Shown: positions 26,667 to 36,368 of the stretch, in pieces
How the letters are laid out: the number at the start of each line of letters is the position of its first letter
Position numbering within the stretch: position 1 is the first letter of the stretch
Source of the DNA: an uncultured Sedimentitalea sp.
GTDB lineage: Bacteria > Pseudomonadota > Alphaproteobacteria > Rhodobacterales > Rhodobacteraceae
Length of the DNA: 64,000 bases
NCBI GenBank assembly: GCA_947504115.1
Contig: CANNGH010000005.1
Location: 62,001-126,000, forward strand
Direction of reading: 5' to 3'
Notes under the pieces: model-generated
Told to the model about the DNA's origin: nothing
Databases searched by the model: none
What the model saw: only the letters and a program-made list of their open reading frames with translations
Position numbers and translations under genes: made by a program

Positions 26667-27871
26667 CAGTTGGACCCTCCGGTCGTGGTGTTGGTGCCGG
26701 AACCGCCGGTCTGGCCGGAGCCGCCGGTTTGTCCCGAGCGGCGCAGTTCATTCAGCGGCAGATAGGGCAAAACGCCCTGCCCGTCGGCGCCGATGGCCTG
26801 ATCGAGAAGGATCTTGTCGACCTTGCCCAGCGTGCGTTCGACGGTTTCAAGATAAAGCCGGCGTTGGGTAACCTCGGGTGCCTGATTGAATTCTCGGGCC
26901 ACCGAGATGAAACGGCTTGCCTCACCGATCGCCTCGTTGACGACACGGGCGCGATAGCCCTCGGCCTGCTCCACCACTTGCGCCGCTTCACCGCGGGCCT
27001 GGGCCAAGACCCGGTTGGCATAGGCATCGGCCTGACGCTGCAGACGGTCGCGTTCCTGTTCGGCGGCCTGCACCTCGCGGAAGGAATCGATCACCTCGAC
27101 CGGCGGGTCGGCGGTGTCGAGGTTGACCCGCACGATACTGATGCCGCTTTCGTATTCGTCGAGCGTCTCCTGGACGTTCTCCATCGCGGTATCGGCGATG
27201 ATCCCACGGTCGCGGTTGAGGATCGGCGCCAGATTGGACGCGGCGATGATCTCGCGCATAACGGATTCGGACACCGCCTGCACGGTCAGTTGCGGATCGC
27301 GGATGTTGAACAGCAGCTTGGCGGGATCGTTGATGTTCCAGACCACCTGAAAGTCGATATCGACGATATTGGCATCCGTGGTCAGCATCAGCCCGCCGCC
27401 ATCGCTGGCGCTGCCCGCGCCAATGGTTTCGGTCCGCTCCGAGGTGACGTTGACCACCTCGTAGGTCACGAACGGCCAAGGCGCGAAGTTCAGGCCCGGC
27501 TGGCCGATGCCGGAGAATTCACCCAGGAAAAGCTCGACCGATTGTTCTTCGGGTTTGACGGTGTAAAAGCTGGCCATAGCCCAGATCGCGGCGACGACCA
27601 GCACCGCCAGACCGATGGTGCCGCGGGTAAAGCGCGGCCCGCCGCCGCCCGGTCCGCCGCTGCCGCTCCTGCCATTGCCGCCGCGCCCGCCCATCAGGAC
27701 GCGCAACCGGTCCTGGCCGCGTTTCATCAACTCCTCGATTTCGGGAATTTGCGGGCGCTCGCCCTCGGGGGGCCTGCCGCCGCCGCGATTGCCGTCTCCG
27801 TTGCCCCGGTTTCCCGGGCCACCGCCGGACGATCCGCCACCGCCCCAGGGGCCACCATTGTTGCCCGCCAT
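26666..27871 (-). CDS. hflK: HflK, regulator of FtsH protease
   Basis: A 401-residue SPFH-domain protein pairing with HflC. The first 60 residues are rich in Gly, Asn and Arg, then a membrane helix lies near 90-110 (GTIGLAVLVVAAIWAMASFY). The band-7 fold follows (GIGQPGLNFAPWPFVTYEVV), then the helical repeat with QAEGYRARVVNEAIGEASRF. The C-terminus is a Ser/Gly/Thr-rich tail. Its stop shares a base with the hflC start. It is the first gene of hflK-hflC-DUF2065(-degP). Confidence 0.95.
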   Translation of the reverse strand: MAGNNGGPWGGGGSSGGGPGNRGNGDGNRGGGRPPEGERPQIPEIEELMKRGQDRLRVLMGGRGGNGRSGSGGPGGGGPRFTRGTIGLAVLVVAAIWAMASFYTVKPEEQSVELFLGEFSGIGQPGLNFAPWPFVTYEVVNVTSERTETIGAGSASDGGGLMLTTDANIVDIDFQVVWNINDPAKLLFNIRDPQLTVQAVSESVMREIIAASNLAPILNRDRGIIADTAMENVQETLDEYESGISIVRVNLDTADPPVEVIDSFREVQAAEQERDRLQRQADAYANRVLAQARGEAAQVVEQAEGYRARVVNEAIGEASRFISVAREFNQAPEVTQRRLYLETVERTLGKVDKILLDQAIGADGQGVLPYLPLNELRRSGQTGGSGQTGGSGTNTTTGGSN

Positions 27872-27946
27872 ATGGTCATCTTCCTTCTTTCAAAGCCGCC
27901 CTGCATCGACGGCGTTGTGTTCTAATTGTGCATCAGCACGGATTAT

Positions 27947-29386
27947 TCAAGAACGGCGCGCTGCCGCGCGCATGGTCACGATTTCTTCGGCCATGGTGGG
28001 ATGCACCGCCACGGTGCGATCGAAATCCTCTTTGGTAGCACCCATCTTTACGGCGATGCCCGCCAGTTGGATCATTTCTGCGGCATTGGGCGCGACGATG
28101 TGGCAGCCCAGAACCTTGCGGGTTTCCTTGCTGACGACAAGCTTCATCAACACCCGGTCGCTCCACCCGGCAAAGGCGCTCTGCATGGGTTTGAAACTGG
28201 TGCAATAGATTTCCACCGGCTCCTGCTCGCGCGCGTCCTCCTCGCTCAGGCCGATGGTGCCCATTTCCGGCTGGGTAAAGATCGCTGACGGGATCAGGTC
28301 ATGATCCACCGGCGTCGGCTCGCCGCCGAAAACGGTGCGCACGAAAGCCATGCCTTCGCGGATCGCCACCGGCGTCAGGTTGACGCGGTCGGTCACGTCG
28401 CCGATGGCGTAGATCGACGGCACACCGGTCTGGCTGTATTCGTCCACCTCGACCTCGCCGCGCCGGCCCAGCGTCACGCCGACCTCCTCAAGGCCCATAT
28501 CCGCGGTGCTCGGGTTGCGCCCGGTGGCGAACATCACCATGTCGAACACGTTTTCCTCGCCATTCGTGGCCTTGACCCAGAGCGGCCCGCCATTGGTGCC
28601 GTCATTGCGATCCGGGACGGGCTGGGACAGCGCCGAGGCTTCCTCAACGGGGGCGTGCAGACGTTCCTGGTCCGCCGGAGCCATATCGACGATGTTGGTG
28701 CCGGTATGCAGCGCGATGCCGCGTTCGCGCATCTGTTCGGCGATCAGCCCGCGCGCCTCGCCATCGAAACCGCGCAGGATCTGGGCGCCGCGGTAATATT
28801 GCGTCACCTCGACACCCAGCCCGTGCAGGATGCAGGCGAATTCGCAGGCGATATAGCCACCGCCGACGATCAGGATGGATTTGGGCAGTTCCGGCAGATG
28901 GAAAATATCGTCCGAGACGATGCCCAGATGCGCGTTCGGCAATTCGGGGCGCACCGGATAACCGCCCGTCGCCACGAGGATGTGCTTGGCGGAAATTGTC
29001 TCGCCCGTCGAAAGCTCGACCGTATGCGCATCCTTGATCCGGGCCCGCGCGTCATAGGTGGTCACGCCCGAGTTTCTGAGCAATCCGCGATAGATCTCTT
29101 CCAGGCGATCCAGTTCGCCCTCCAGATTCTTGCGGAATGTCTGCCAGTCGAAGGGTCCGTGGCCCAGTTCCCAGCCATAGGCGCGGGCCTGATCGACCGA
29201 ATCGGCAAATTCCGACGCGAACACCATCAGCTTTTTCGGCACGCAGCCACGGATCACGCAGGTGCCGCCATAGCGATCTATTTCCGCCAGCGCGACCTTG
29301 GCCCCGTGTTCGCCTGCAGCCACGCGCGCGGCGCGCACGCCGCCCGATCCGCCCCCAATGACGAAAAGATCATAATCGAAACTCAT
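27947..29386 (-). CDS. gor: Glutathione-disulfide reductase
   Basis: A 479-residue flavoprotein that reduces oxidised glutathione with NADPH. The FAD-binding GGGSGGVRAARVAA is at residues 11-24, the redox cysteines C43 and C48 in GGTCVIRGCVPKKLM, the second nucleotide site ILIVGGGYIACEFA, and the C-terminal interface histidine in VAVHPTMAEE. A region near 260-285 (VEEASALSQPVPDRNDGTNG) is an insertion relative to shorter homologues. It lies 12 bases downstream of rpiA. Confidence 0.93.
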   Translation of the reverse strand: MSFDYDLFVIGGGSGGVRAARVAAGEHGAKVALAEIDRYGGTCVIRGCVPKKLMVFASEFADSVDQARAYGWELGHGPFDWQTFRKNLEGELDRLEEIYRGLLRNSGVTTYDARARIKDAHTVELSTGETISAKHILVATGGYPVRPELPNAHLGIVSDDIFHLPELPKSILIVGGGYIACEFACILHGLGVEVTQYYRGAQILRGFDGEARGLIAEQMRERGIALHTGTNIVDMAPADQERLHAPVEEASALSQPVPDRNDGTNGGPLWVKATNGEENVFDMVMFATGRNPSTADMGLEEVGVTLGRRGEVEVDEYSQTGVPSIYAIGDVTDRVNLTPVAIREGMAFVRTVFGGEPTPVDHDLIPSAIFTQPEMGTIGLSEEDAREQEPVEIYCTSFKPMQSAFAGWSDRVLMKLVVSKETRKVLGCHIVAPNAAEMIQLAGIAVKMGATKEDFDRTVAVHPTMAEEIVTMRAAARRS

Positions 29387-29398
29387 ATGACGAAATCC

Positions 29399-30187
29399 TC
29401 AGTCTGTCAGGTCGGTGAACAGGTTGTCGTTTTCCTGAACGTCCAGCCGGTCGCGTTCGATGGTGCCCTCGTTGATGTCGCGCAGTTCGACACGGCCATC
29501 GCCGAATCCGACGATCGCGGTGTCACAGATATCGATGAACAATCCGTTTTCAACCACGCCGGCGATCTGGTTCAGGACCATCGCCAGCTGGCGCGCATGG
29601 CCGATCCGGTGCAGTTGAAGATCCAGGATGTAATTGCCCTCATCGGTCACGAACGGCGTGTCGCCATTCATCCGCAGCGCGGAATCGTGCCCCAGGACAT
29701 CCAGCGAAACCAGCGCTTCCCCGATCAGCGTCTGCGTGACCTGCCAGCCAAAGCGGATCACCTCGACCGGCAGGGGAAAGGCGCCCAGCGTCTCGACCTG
29801 CTTGCCGATATCGGCGATCACGATCATCCGGTCGGATGCGGTCGCAACGATCTTTTCCTGCAACAGCGCGCCGCCGCCGCCCTTGATCAGGTTCAGATCG
29901 CCGTCGAACTCGTCGGCCCCGTCGATGGTCAGATCCAGCCATCTCGCCTCGTCCAGCGTGATCACCTCGATGCCCACCTCGCGGGCCAGTTCGGCCGTCC
30001 GTGTCGAGGTCGGCACACCCTTGATCTTCAGCCCCTCGTCGCGCACCCTCTCGCCCAGACGGCGCACCAGCCAAGCGGCGGTGCTGCCGGTGCCAAGCCC
30101 GACTTTCATCCCGTTCTCGACGAAATCGGCGGCGCGTTTTGCGGCCACGAACTTGGCGTTGTCGATGGGCGACAATTCTGCGGTCAT
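29399..30187 (-). CDS. rpiA: Ribose-5-phosphate isomerase A
   Basis: A 262-residue enzyme interconverting ribose 5-phosphate and ribulose 5-phosphate. Motifs are GLGTGSTAAWLVRRLGE (phosphate loop), DLTIDGADEFDGDLNLIKGG and the catalytic region GGGALLQEKIVA. The start MTAELSPIDN has GGAG 8 bases upstream; a longer frame to 30262 is rejected. Only 12 bases separate it from gor, so the two are probably co-transcribed, linking pentose phosphate flow to glutathione reduction. Confidence 0.96.
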   Translation of the reverse strand: MTAELSPIDNAKFVAAKRAADFVENGMKVGLGTGSTAAWLVRRLGERVRDEGLKIKGVPTSTRTAELAREVGIEVITLDEARWLDLTIDGADEFDGDLNLIKGGGGALLQEKIVATASDRMIVIADIGKQVETLGAFPLPVEVIRFGWQVTQTLIGEALVSLDVLGHDSALRMNGDTPFVTDEGNYILDLQLHRIGHARQLAMVLNQIAGVVENGLFIDICDTAIVGFGDGRVELRDINEGTIERDRLDVQENDNLFTDLTD

Positions 30188-30264
30188 ACGGCGACTCCGG
30201 TGTGAACTCGCCTGCTTATAGGAAAGATGGGCGCAGGGTGCGAGGGGCAATTGCCCGCGCAACC

Positions 30265-30717
30265 CTAACCGCGCTGCATCGCCGCGATGACCCGGCGCAT
30301 CATATCCGCAAACAGCGCACGCTCTTGGGCGTCCAGCGATGCCAGCGCCACCTCGTTCTGCGCCTGCGCGGCGGCCATCGCATCGTCGCGCATGTCGCGC
30401 GCCTTTTGCGTCAGCACCACGATGCGCGCGCGCTTGTCGCGGGGACTGGCATGGCGCTCGATCAGCCCGTCACGCTCCATCCGCGACAGCGTATTGGCCA
30501 TTGTCGCCTGCTCCACGTCCAGGCTGGCGACCAGTTGCGCCTGGGTCTTGCGGTCGCCCTCCCACAGGTCCAGCAACACCATGAACTGCCCCGGAGCCAG
30601 CCCCAACGGCGCGATCCGCTGCTGCAACCCGTGAAAGAACAGCCGCGCCATGTGATTGGCCAGATAGCCCGCGGAATTTTGCCTGAAATCGTCCATGCAG
30701 CGATAAAGCACTTGCAT
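30265..30717 (-). CDS. MarR-family repressor with palindromic operators
   Basis: A 150-residue regulator with a classic MarR winged helix: APGQFMVLLDLWEGDRKTQA, then VEQATMANTLSRMERDGLIE and wing SPRDKRARIVVLT. Two starts are possible, ATG 30717 (MQVLYRCMDD) and ATG 30696 (MDDFRQN); neither has a clear ribosome site. The first lies inside a perfect palindrome, so the shorter form leaves the operator upstream and may be right. It is divergent from the membrane protein gene at 30774, the probable target along with itself. Confidence 0.85.
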   Translation of the reverse strand: MQVLYRCMDDFRQNSAGYLANHMARLFFHGLQQRIAPLGLAPGQFMVLLDLWEGDRKTQAQLVASLDVEQATMANTLSRMERDGLIERHASPRDKRARIVVLTQKARDMRDDAMAAAQAQNEVALASLDAQERALFADMMRRVIAAMQRG

Positions 30718-30754
30718 AGCGCGCTATGCAAGTTCATTTTACATAGCAGGCTAT
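30711..30754. promoter_or_regulatory. Twin operator of the MarR regulator
   Basis: A perfect palindrome covers 30711-30732 (core TTGCATAGCGCGCTATGCAA). A second, ATAGCAGGCTAT, lies at 30743-30754. Both share ATAGC-NN-GCTAT, and their centres are 27 bp apart in the divergent gap. This is the usual arrangement for a MarR dimer repressing itself and the divergent gene. Confidence 0.65.
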
Positions 30755-30773
30755 TATTTAACAGGAGATCACC

Positions 30774-31211
30774 ATGCCTGCCAAACTTCACGCTGCCGCC
30801 GGGACACTCGCCCTGCTGACGATCTGCACCTTCTGGCTGTCCACGATCCTGTCGGAACTCTTCGGCACCGCAGCCACCATCGCCATGGTCAAAACCGCCA
30901 TTCTATATGGCATGATCATCCTGATCCCGTCGTTGGCCATCGCCGGTGCCAGCGGTGCCGCATTGGCGCGTGGATGGCGCGTCGGGCAGGTCATTGCCAA
31001 GGCCCGCCGGATGAAGATGATCGCGGCAAACGGTCTGCTGATCCTGCTGCCAAGCGCGATCTTTCTGGCGATCCGCGCCAATGCAGGCACGTTCGACGAC
31101 GTGTTCTTCGCGGTGCAGGCGCTGGAACTGCTGGCCGGAGCCATCAACATCACGCTGCTGGCCCTGAACCTGCGCGACGGACTGGCGCTGTCGCGCAGGC
31201 GCCCGGCCTGA
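30774..31211 (+). CDS. Four-helix membrane protein under MarR control
   Basis: A 145-residue protein with about four hydrophobic segments (residues 8-30, 38-65, 84-102 and 112-132) and a basic C-terminus (LSRRRPA). AGGAG precedes the ATG by 7 bases. I do not recognise a named family. Position opposite the MarR gene, with two operator copies between, implies induced expression, possibly by a small aromatic or toxic ligand. It converges with the SDR gene, 4 bases away. Confidence 0.7.
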   Translation: MPAKLHAAAGTLALLTICTFWLSTILSELFGTAATIAMVKTAILYGMIILIPSLAIAGASGAALARGWRVGQVIAKARRMKMIAANGLLILLPSAIFLAIRANAGTFDDVFFAVQALELLAGAINITLLALNLRDGLALSRRRPA

Positions 31212-31215
31212 GCGG

Positions 31216-31989
31216 TCAGCCCGCCGTCATGCCGCCATCGACGGTATATTGCGCGCCGGTCACATACGCGGCCTCGTCCGAGGCCAGAAACAGGATCACC
31301 TGCGCCACCTCCTCCGGATTGGCATAGCGCTGCATCGGAATCGCCTTGGCATAAGCCTCGCGCACTTTCTCCGCGTTCTCCGAATCCATCCCCGATTCGA
31401 TCGAGCGCATCATCCGCGAATCGACCGGCGCGGGATGCACCGAATTGACACGGATGCGGTTCGCGGCACCTTCGATGGCGGCGGCGCGGGTCAGGCCGAC
31501 GACGCCGTGTTTGGATATGATGTAGGGCGACAGGTTGGGGCTGCCGGTCAGCCCGGCGACCGAGGACAGGTTGACAATGCTGCCGCCCTCCCCCTGATCC
31601 AGCATCGCGGCCATCACATGCTTCACGCCCAGAAACGAGCCGCGCAGGTTCACGGCGATCACCTTGTCGAAGTTATCGATGTTCTGCTCGGCAATCGGTC
31701 CGGCATCCCCCTCGATCCCGGCGTTGTTGATGAAAATGTCGATACGCCCCAGCTTGTCGCGCGCCGTGGCGACATAATTGCGCACGGCGTCCTCCTCGGT
31801 GACATCGGCGGCGATGGTCACGACCTCGCCCGCGCCTTTCAGCTTGTCGGCGGCGGCTTTCAGGTCGTCCTCATTGAGGTCCACCAGAGCGACGCGCGCG
31901 CCCTGCTCGAGAAACAGGCGTGCGGTTTCCGTTCCGATCGCCCCGGCACCCCCGGTGATGATTGCGGTCTTGTCGGCAAGTCTTGGCAT
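31216..31989 (-). CDS. Short-chain dehydrogenase/reductase
   Basis: A 257-residue classical SDR using NAD(H): cofactor motif TGGAGAIG near residues 12-19, NNAG near 90, the catalytic Ser in NLSSVAG, and Tyr-Lys as YIISK. D37 in VALVDLNED after the second strand favours NAD over NADP. The start MPRLADKT has GGAGAG close upstream, so a longer frame to 32154 is rejected. The oxidised or reduced substrate cannot be read from sequence. Confidence 0.88.
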   Translation of the reverse strand: MPRLADKTAIITGGAGAIGTETARLFLEQGARVALVDLNEDDLKAAADKLKGAGEVVTIAADVTEEDAVRNYVATARDKLGRIDIFINNAGIEGDAGPIAEQNIDNFDKVIAVNLRGSFLGVKHVMAAMLDQGEGGSIVNLSSVAGLTGSPNLSPYIISKHGVVGLTRAAAIEGAANRIRVNSVHPAPVDSRMMRSIESGMDSENAEKVREAYAKAIPMQRYANPEEVAQVILFLASDEAAYVTGAQYTVDGGMTAG

Positions 31990-32183
31990 GATACTCTCCT
32001 TTGCAAATGCAACCGCGCCAATGCGCGGGATCGGCACTCTTCCTGTCGATCTAGCGGTGGGGCGGCAACGGCCAAGGGCGGGCGGAGTTCTAAATGGGTG
32101 ACTGCGTGTCGCACCCCCCGCGCTCGCAACTCTGCCCGTCTCGGGAAGGGCCATTGCGGCAAAGCAAAAAGGAAAGACATTTC

Positions 32184-33557
32184 ATGTTTCTGTCGGTTTT
32201 CGACATGTTCAAGATCGGGATCGGCCCGTCCTCGTCACATACGATGGGGCCGATGGTCGCCGCCGCGCGGTTTCTCGACCTGATGCGCGCCTCGCCCTTC
32301 GGGTTCGGCGGATTGCGGGCATCGCTGCATGGGTCGCTGGCCTTCACCGGGGTCGGACATGCCACCGATCGCGCCACCATCCTCGGGCTGGCCGGCTTTC
32401 GTCCCGAAAACTATGACGCCGACGCCGCGCAGGCGGCGCTGGACGACATTCACGCAACCGGCCATGTCACGCCCGAGGGGCTGGGCCGGCTGCGGTTCGA
32501 TCCGGCGCACGATCTGGTCTTTGATTACGACCGCATCCTGCACGGCCACGCCAATGGCATGATCCTCAGGGCAACGGACGCGCAGGGCGATGTGACACTG
32601 CAGGAAACCTATTACTCGGTCGGGGGCGGTTTCGTCCTGACCGAGGCGGAACTGGCCGCGGGCAAGGACACGGACGAGGGCGCGCCGGTGCCCTACCCGT
32701 TCAAATCCGCGGCGCAGATGCTGGAAATGGCCAGCACGTCGGGAAAATCCATTGCCGCGATGAAGCGTGCCAATGAATTGTCGCGCAGCGCCCCGGCGGA
32801 TCTGGCCAAGGGCACGGCACGGATCTGGCAGGTGATGAACGATTGCATCGATCGCGGGCTGGAAGGCGAAGGCATCCTTCCCGGCGGATTGTCGGTCAAG
32901 CGACGCGCCCGTGCCATCCACGAGGCTTTGCGCGCCGAACACGGCCAGAACCTGACGGCGCCGCATGTCGTCAACGATTGGATCGCCACTTACGCCATGG
33001 CCGTGAACGAGGAAAACGCCGCCGGCGGACAGGTTGTCACCGCCCCCACCAATGGCGCTGCCGGTGTCGTCCCGGCGGTGATCCGCTATTATCTCGACCA
33101 CGTGCCGGGCGCGAGCAGCGCCCATGTCGAGGATTTTCTGCTGACCGCAGCCGCCATCGGCGGGCTGGTGAAATACAACGCCTCGATCAGCGGTGCCGAG
33201 GCCGGTTGCCAGGCCGAGGTCGGGAGCGCCTCGGCCATGGCCGCCGCCGGTCTCTGCGCGGTGCTGGGCGGAACGCCAGAACAGATTGAAAACGCGGCTG
33301 AAATCGCGTTGGAGCATCACCTCGGGATGACCTGCGATCCGGTCAAGGGACTGGTTCAGGTGCCCTGCATCGAACGCAACGGTCTGGGCGCGATCAAGGC
33401 GGTCTCGGCCGCCTCGCTCAGCCTGCGGGGCGACGGCACGCATCTGGTTCCGTTGGATGCCTGCATCGAGACGATGCGCCAGACCGGCGAGGACATGAGC
33501 GAGAAATACAAGGAAACCGCGCTGGGCGGTCTGGCCGTGAACGTGCCGAACTGCTGA
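32184..33557 (+). CDS. sdaA: L-serine dehydratase (iron-sulfur, single chain)
   Basis: A 457-residue enzyme deaminating L-serine to pyruvate and ammonia. The beta domain begins [20 protein letters not shown]; the alpha domain carries the cysteines for the 4Fe-4S cluster in [18 protein letters not shown] and [16 protein letters not shown] lies 7 bases before the ATG; an upstream in-frame GTG/ATG region from 32094 is not needed. The fused single-chain form is normal for proteobacteria. Confidence 0.95.
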   Translation: MFLSVFDMFKIGIGPSSSHTMGPMVAAARFLDLMRASPFGFGGLRASLHGSLAFTGVGHATDRATILGLAGFRPENYDADAAQAALDDIHATGHVTPEGLGRLRFDPAHDLVFDYDRILHGHANGMILRATDAQGDVTLQETYYSVGGGFVLTEAELAAGKDTDEGAPVPYPFKSAAQMLEMASTSGKSIAAMKRANELSRSAPADLAKGTARIWQVMNDCIDRGLEGEGILPGGLSVKRRARAIHEALRAEHGQNLTAPHVVNDWIATYAMAVNEENAAGGQVVTAPTNGAAGVVPAVIRYYLDHVPGASSAHVEDFLLTAAAIGGLVKYNASISGAEAGCQAEVGSASAMAAAGLCAVLGGTPEQIENAAEIALEHHLGMTCDPVKGLVQVPCIERNGLGAIKAVSAASLSLRGDGTHLVPLDACIETMRQTGEDMSEKYKETALGGLAVNVPNC

Positions 33558-33560
33558 CAA

Positions 33561-34253
33561 TCACCCCGCCGGCGCCGCGTCGGGGGCGAGCGCGGACATC
33601 GCCACCCCCAACGCCGCGCGCGGCAGCATCACAAGCAATCCGCCGCCGTCCACATCCAGCGTCACCGGACCCGTCGCCTGGTTCGACGTACCGATTCGCC
33701 CGCCGGGAGCAAGCGCGAGACCGTCGATTGGCCATCGCAGCCCGGTCGAACGCCCGCTGACCCCGCGCATCGGAAACAGGGAAACCCGCGCGCCTGCCTC
33801 AAGATCCAGCATCAGTGATCGCGGCGCATGAAACACGATCTCCGCGTCCCCCAGGAGGATGCACGGCCGCGCCGCCAGCCGGATCAACGTGCTGAGCGCC
33901 GCCAACTGGTGATCCAGCCGCCCGCCGCTGAACCCGATCCCGACCACGACGGGTGCCGCAATGTTGCGCAACGCCTTGTCGAAATCCGTGCTGTCCTGCT
34001 CGGTGATCCGATGCATCCGCTCGGGCGGCATTGCCGCGCGGGTGTCGGCGTCCAGAGAATCGAGATCGCCGATCACCGCTTGGGGCATGTGCCCGGCCTC
34101 CAGCGCCGTGACCGCCCCGCTGTCGGCGGCGACCAGCACCGGCGCATGGGCCAGCGCGAACGCGAGATCGCCGCTGCCGACCGGACCCCCCCCGATCAGG
34201 GTAACGGCGCGCGAGGTTCGAAGGATCGGATCGGCCATGAGGGGATTAACCAT
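33561..34253 (-). CDS. thiN: Thiamine diphosphokinase
   Basis: A 230-residue enzyme transferring pyrophosphate from ATP to thiamine. Motifs are LVAADSGAVTAL, VIGDLDSL, and STDFDKALRNI with the metal-binding aspartates, then GGRLDHQLA. Two starts, 34253 and 34238 (MADPILRTS), are possible and neither has a good ribosome site. It converges on sdaA with 3 bases between and is divergent from the acidic unknown protein. Confidence 0.9.
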   Translation of the reverse strand: MVNPLMADPILRTSRAVTLIGGGPVGSGDLAFALAHAPVLVAADSGAVTALEAGHMPQAVIGDLDSLDADTRAAMPPERMHRITEQDSTDFDKALRNIAAPVVVGIGFSGGRLDHQLAALSTLIRLAARPCILLGDAEIVFHAPRSLMLDLEAGARVSLFPMRGVSGRSTGLRWPIDGLALAPGGRIGTSNQATGPVTLDVDGGGLLVMLPRAALGVAMSALAPDAAPAG

Positions 34254-34358
34254 TTTTTGGGAAACAGGTCACATTATCGCCACGATAGCATGTCTTTCTG
34301 CGATCGGTTTTTGACGCGATGGCGGACGGATATCAATGTGCAAAGGATGGGCCATCCC

Positions 34359-36101
34359 ATGGTGCAGAACAACAAGATCCTGACCGTTTCCTACGGCGCG
34401 TTCTCGTGCACGCTGGAAGGGTTCGATGATTCGCTGGTCACGATGAAGGCGGTTGCAGGCTATTTCCGCGATCTGACATCCGAGGATCGTTATTTCGGCG
34501 CGGAACCGCCCCAGCCCGACACCGAAGCGCTGCCCCGTATCGATCACAGGATTTCAGATGCGCGGCGTGGCGACATCGGCAGCGCTTGGCAAGCGCGCGA
34601 TTCGGCACATTCCCATGACCTCCGCCCGGCGATGTCCCCCACCACCGCGTCCGAGAGTATCGCGGCCAAGTTGCAGCGCATCCGTGCCGTCGTCGCCCGG
34701 AACGAGGGGCTGGACAGCGATTGCTGCGAGGACGAACCAACGGATGTTTTCATCAGCGCCGCTGCCGACGATATCAGCCACGCATTGCGGCATGAGGACG
34801 ATGTTTTCCATGAGGCCCCGGATGACGCGGCGGATGACGAACTGTCACGCGCCCTCGGTCGCGTGGATGAGGGCACCCCTACAGCACCGGAACCTGCCGA
34901 TTCTCTAACCGACGATCCGCTGGCCACCGCCGAGGATCGGGCTGGCAAAACCATGACCGGGCCTTCTGTGTCCATCAGCACCTCGCTCGACTGGCCCGAG
35001 GACGAAACCGGCGCGCTTGGATTGGACGCTGTCGCGGTAGAATATGCGGGTATGGGCGAAGTGTTTGCCGCTCCCGATACTGTTCCGGCCGAAAATGATC
35101 CTGTTGCAGTGCATTCCATCGTCACGTCTGTCCTGACGGATGGAACCGATCGGGTCGACCAGGTCAACAGCGCTGAATCGGGCGCGTCTGACGAGATTTC
35201 CGAGTCGGATCGGCCCGCGCACGCGGCTTTTTTCGAGGTGGAGATCATCGAAACCCTGGAACGCAGCCTTTTCGCGGAGGGATCGTTTTCAACCGAGGAG
35301 GAGGAGGTATCATGGGGTGATGAGGAAGGCGAACCGCTCGTCGAAGGAGAGATTGACCACGACACAACGGACATCGTCGACGATGCAGAGCATCAGGACC
35401 AGAATTCGCGTGACACACCCTCGGCGCCGGACGAGCCGAGCGATGCCGATCTCACCCGCCTGATGCAGTCCGCCGAGGTGCGGATGGGCGATGTGGAAAT
35501 CGCCACCGGCCGGGAAACCTACGACAGGATGCGCGCGGCGGTTGCTGCTGCCGAAGCGTCGGATGACGACCTGCCGGAAGATGGTCACGCCACTGCTTAT
35601 CGCGACGATCTGGCAGATACCGTGCGGCCCCGCCGCCCGGTAGCAGCCGGCTCCCGCACCCGCCGCCCCACCGACAACAGCCGCCCGGCGCCGCTCAGAC
35701 TGGTGGCGGAACAGCGCGTGGATCTTCTTCCTGAGCGCACGGCCACCGATCCCGTTCACCCGCGCCGGATCGCCCTCGCATCCGTCGACAGCGGCTCGGG
35801 TCTTGATACGGACGACGGCGCGTTCGCAAAATTCGCCGCGGATATGGGCGCGACCGCCCTGCCCGAGCTTCTGGAAGCCGCGGCGGCCTATCTGTCATTC
35901 GTCGAAAAATGCGCGCAATTTTCGCGCCCGCAATTGATGAACAAGCTGCGCCAGTTGGACAATCCCGCCTTCAATCGCGAGGACGGGCTGCGGTCGTTCG
36001 GGGAATTGCTGCGGGACGGCAAGATCGAAAAAGCCGGAGACGGGCGCTTTACCGCCTCCGACGATATCGGTTTTCGGCCCGGCAAACGCGCAGTCGGCTG
36101 A
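34359..36101 (+). CDS. Large acidic protein of unknown function, conserved ends
   Basis: A 580-residue protein starting MVQNNKILTVSYGAFSCTLE. The first 60 residues form an ordered module (FDDSLVTMKAVAGYFRDLTS, then EDRYFGAEPP). Residues 100-480 are acidic, serine- and proline-rich and probably disordered. The last 95 residues are ordered again (FAADMGATALPELLEAAAAY, FSRPQLMNKLRQL, FGELLRDGKIEKAGDGRFTA). Roseobacter homologues are sometimes labelled CheA-like, but no kinase motif is present. An AAAGGA lies 11 bases before the chosen ATG; ATG 34347 is an alternative. Confidence 0.75.
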   Translation: MVQNNKILTVSYGAFSCTLEGFDDSLVTMKAVAGYFRDLTSEDRYFGAEPPQPDTEALPRIDHRISDARRGDIGSAWQARDSAHSHDLRPAMSPTTASESIAAKLQRIRAVVARNEGLDSDCCEDEPTDVFISAAADDISHALRHEDDVFHEAPDDAADDELSRALGRVDEGTPTAPEPADSLTDDPLATAEDRAGKTMTGPSVSISTSLDWPEDETGALGLDAVAVEYAGMGEVFAAPDTVPAENDPVAVHSIVTSVLTDGTDRVDQVNSAESGASDEISESDRPAHAAFFEVEIIETLERSLFAEGSFSTEEEEVSWGDEEGEPLVEGEIDHDTTDIVDDAEHQDQNSRDTPSAPDEPSDADLTRLMQSAEVRMGDVEIATGRETYDRMRAAVAAAEASDDDLPEDGHATAYRDDLADTVRPRRPVAAGSRTRRPTDNSRPAPLRLVAEQRVDLLPERTATDPVHPRRIALASVDSGSGLDTDDGAFAKFAADMGATALPELLEAAAAYLSFVEKCAQFSRPQLMNKLRQLDNPAFNREDGLRSFGELLRDGKIEKAGDGRFTASDDIGFRPGKRAVG

Positions 36102-36134
36102 TGCCGCCCACCATCGGGAATGGTGCGACACCTA

Positions 36135-36368
36135 TCAGTCGCGCTTGTCTGCTGGCGCGTCCGGATCGGCCTGCCCGACCCCGCGAAACACGAACCGGAA
36201 CGGCAGTGCCCAAAGGATGCCAAGGCCGACATAAATCGCCAGTTCCACGACCATCGATGGACGGTCGAACCAGTTCACGACGGTGACCGCTGCCACGATA
36301 TAGAGCGGCAGGCCGACCAGCAGGATGACCAGCGACCAGCGCCTGCGGGCTTTGTATCCCAACGCCAT
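36135..36368 (-). CDS. DUF2842 small membrane protein
   Basis: A 77-residue protein with two hydrophobic helices (about 11-30 and 38-60) and a short acidic tail, matching DUF2842, which is conserved in alphaproteobacteria next to purA. Its ATG shares its first base with the purA stop, so it is translated after purA. No function is known. Confidence 0.85.
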   Translation of the reverse strand: MALGYKARRRWSLVILLVGLPLYIVAAVTVVNWFDRPSMVVELAIYVGLGILWALPFRFVFRGVGQADPDAPADKRD

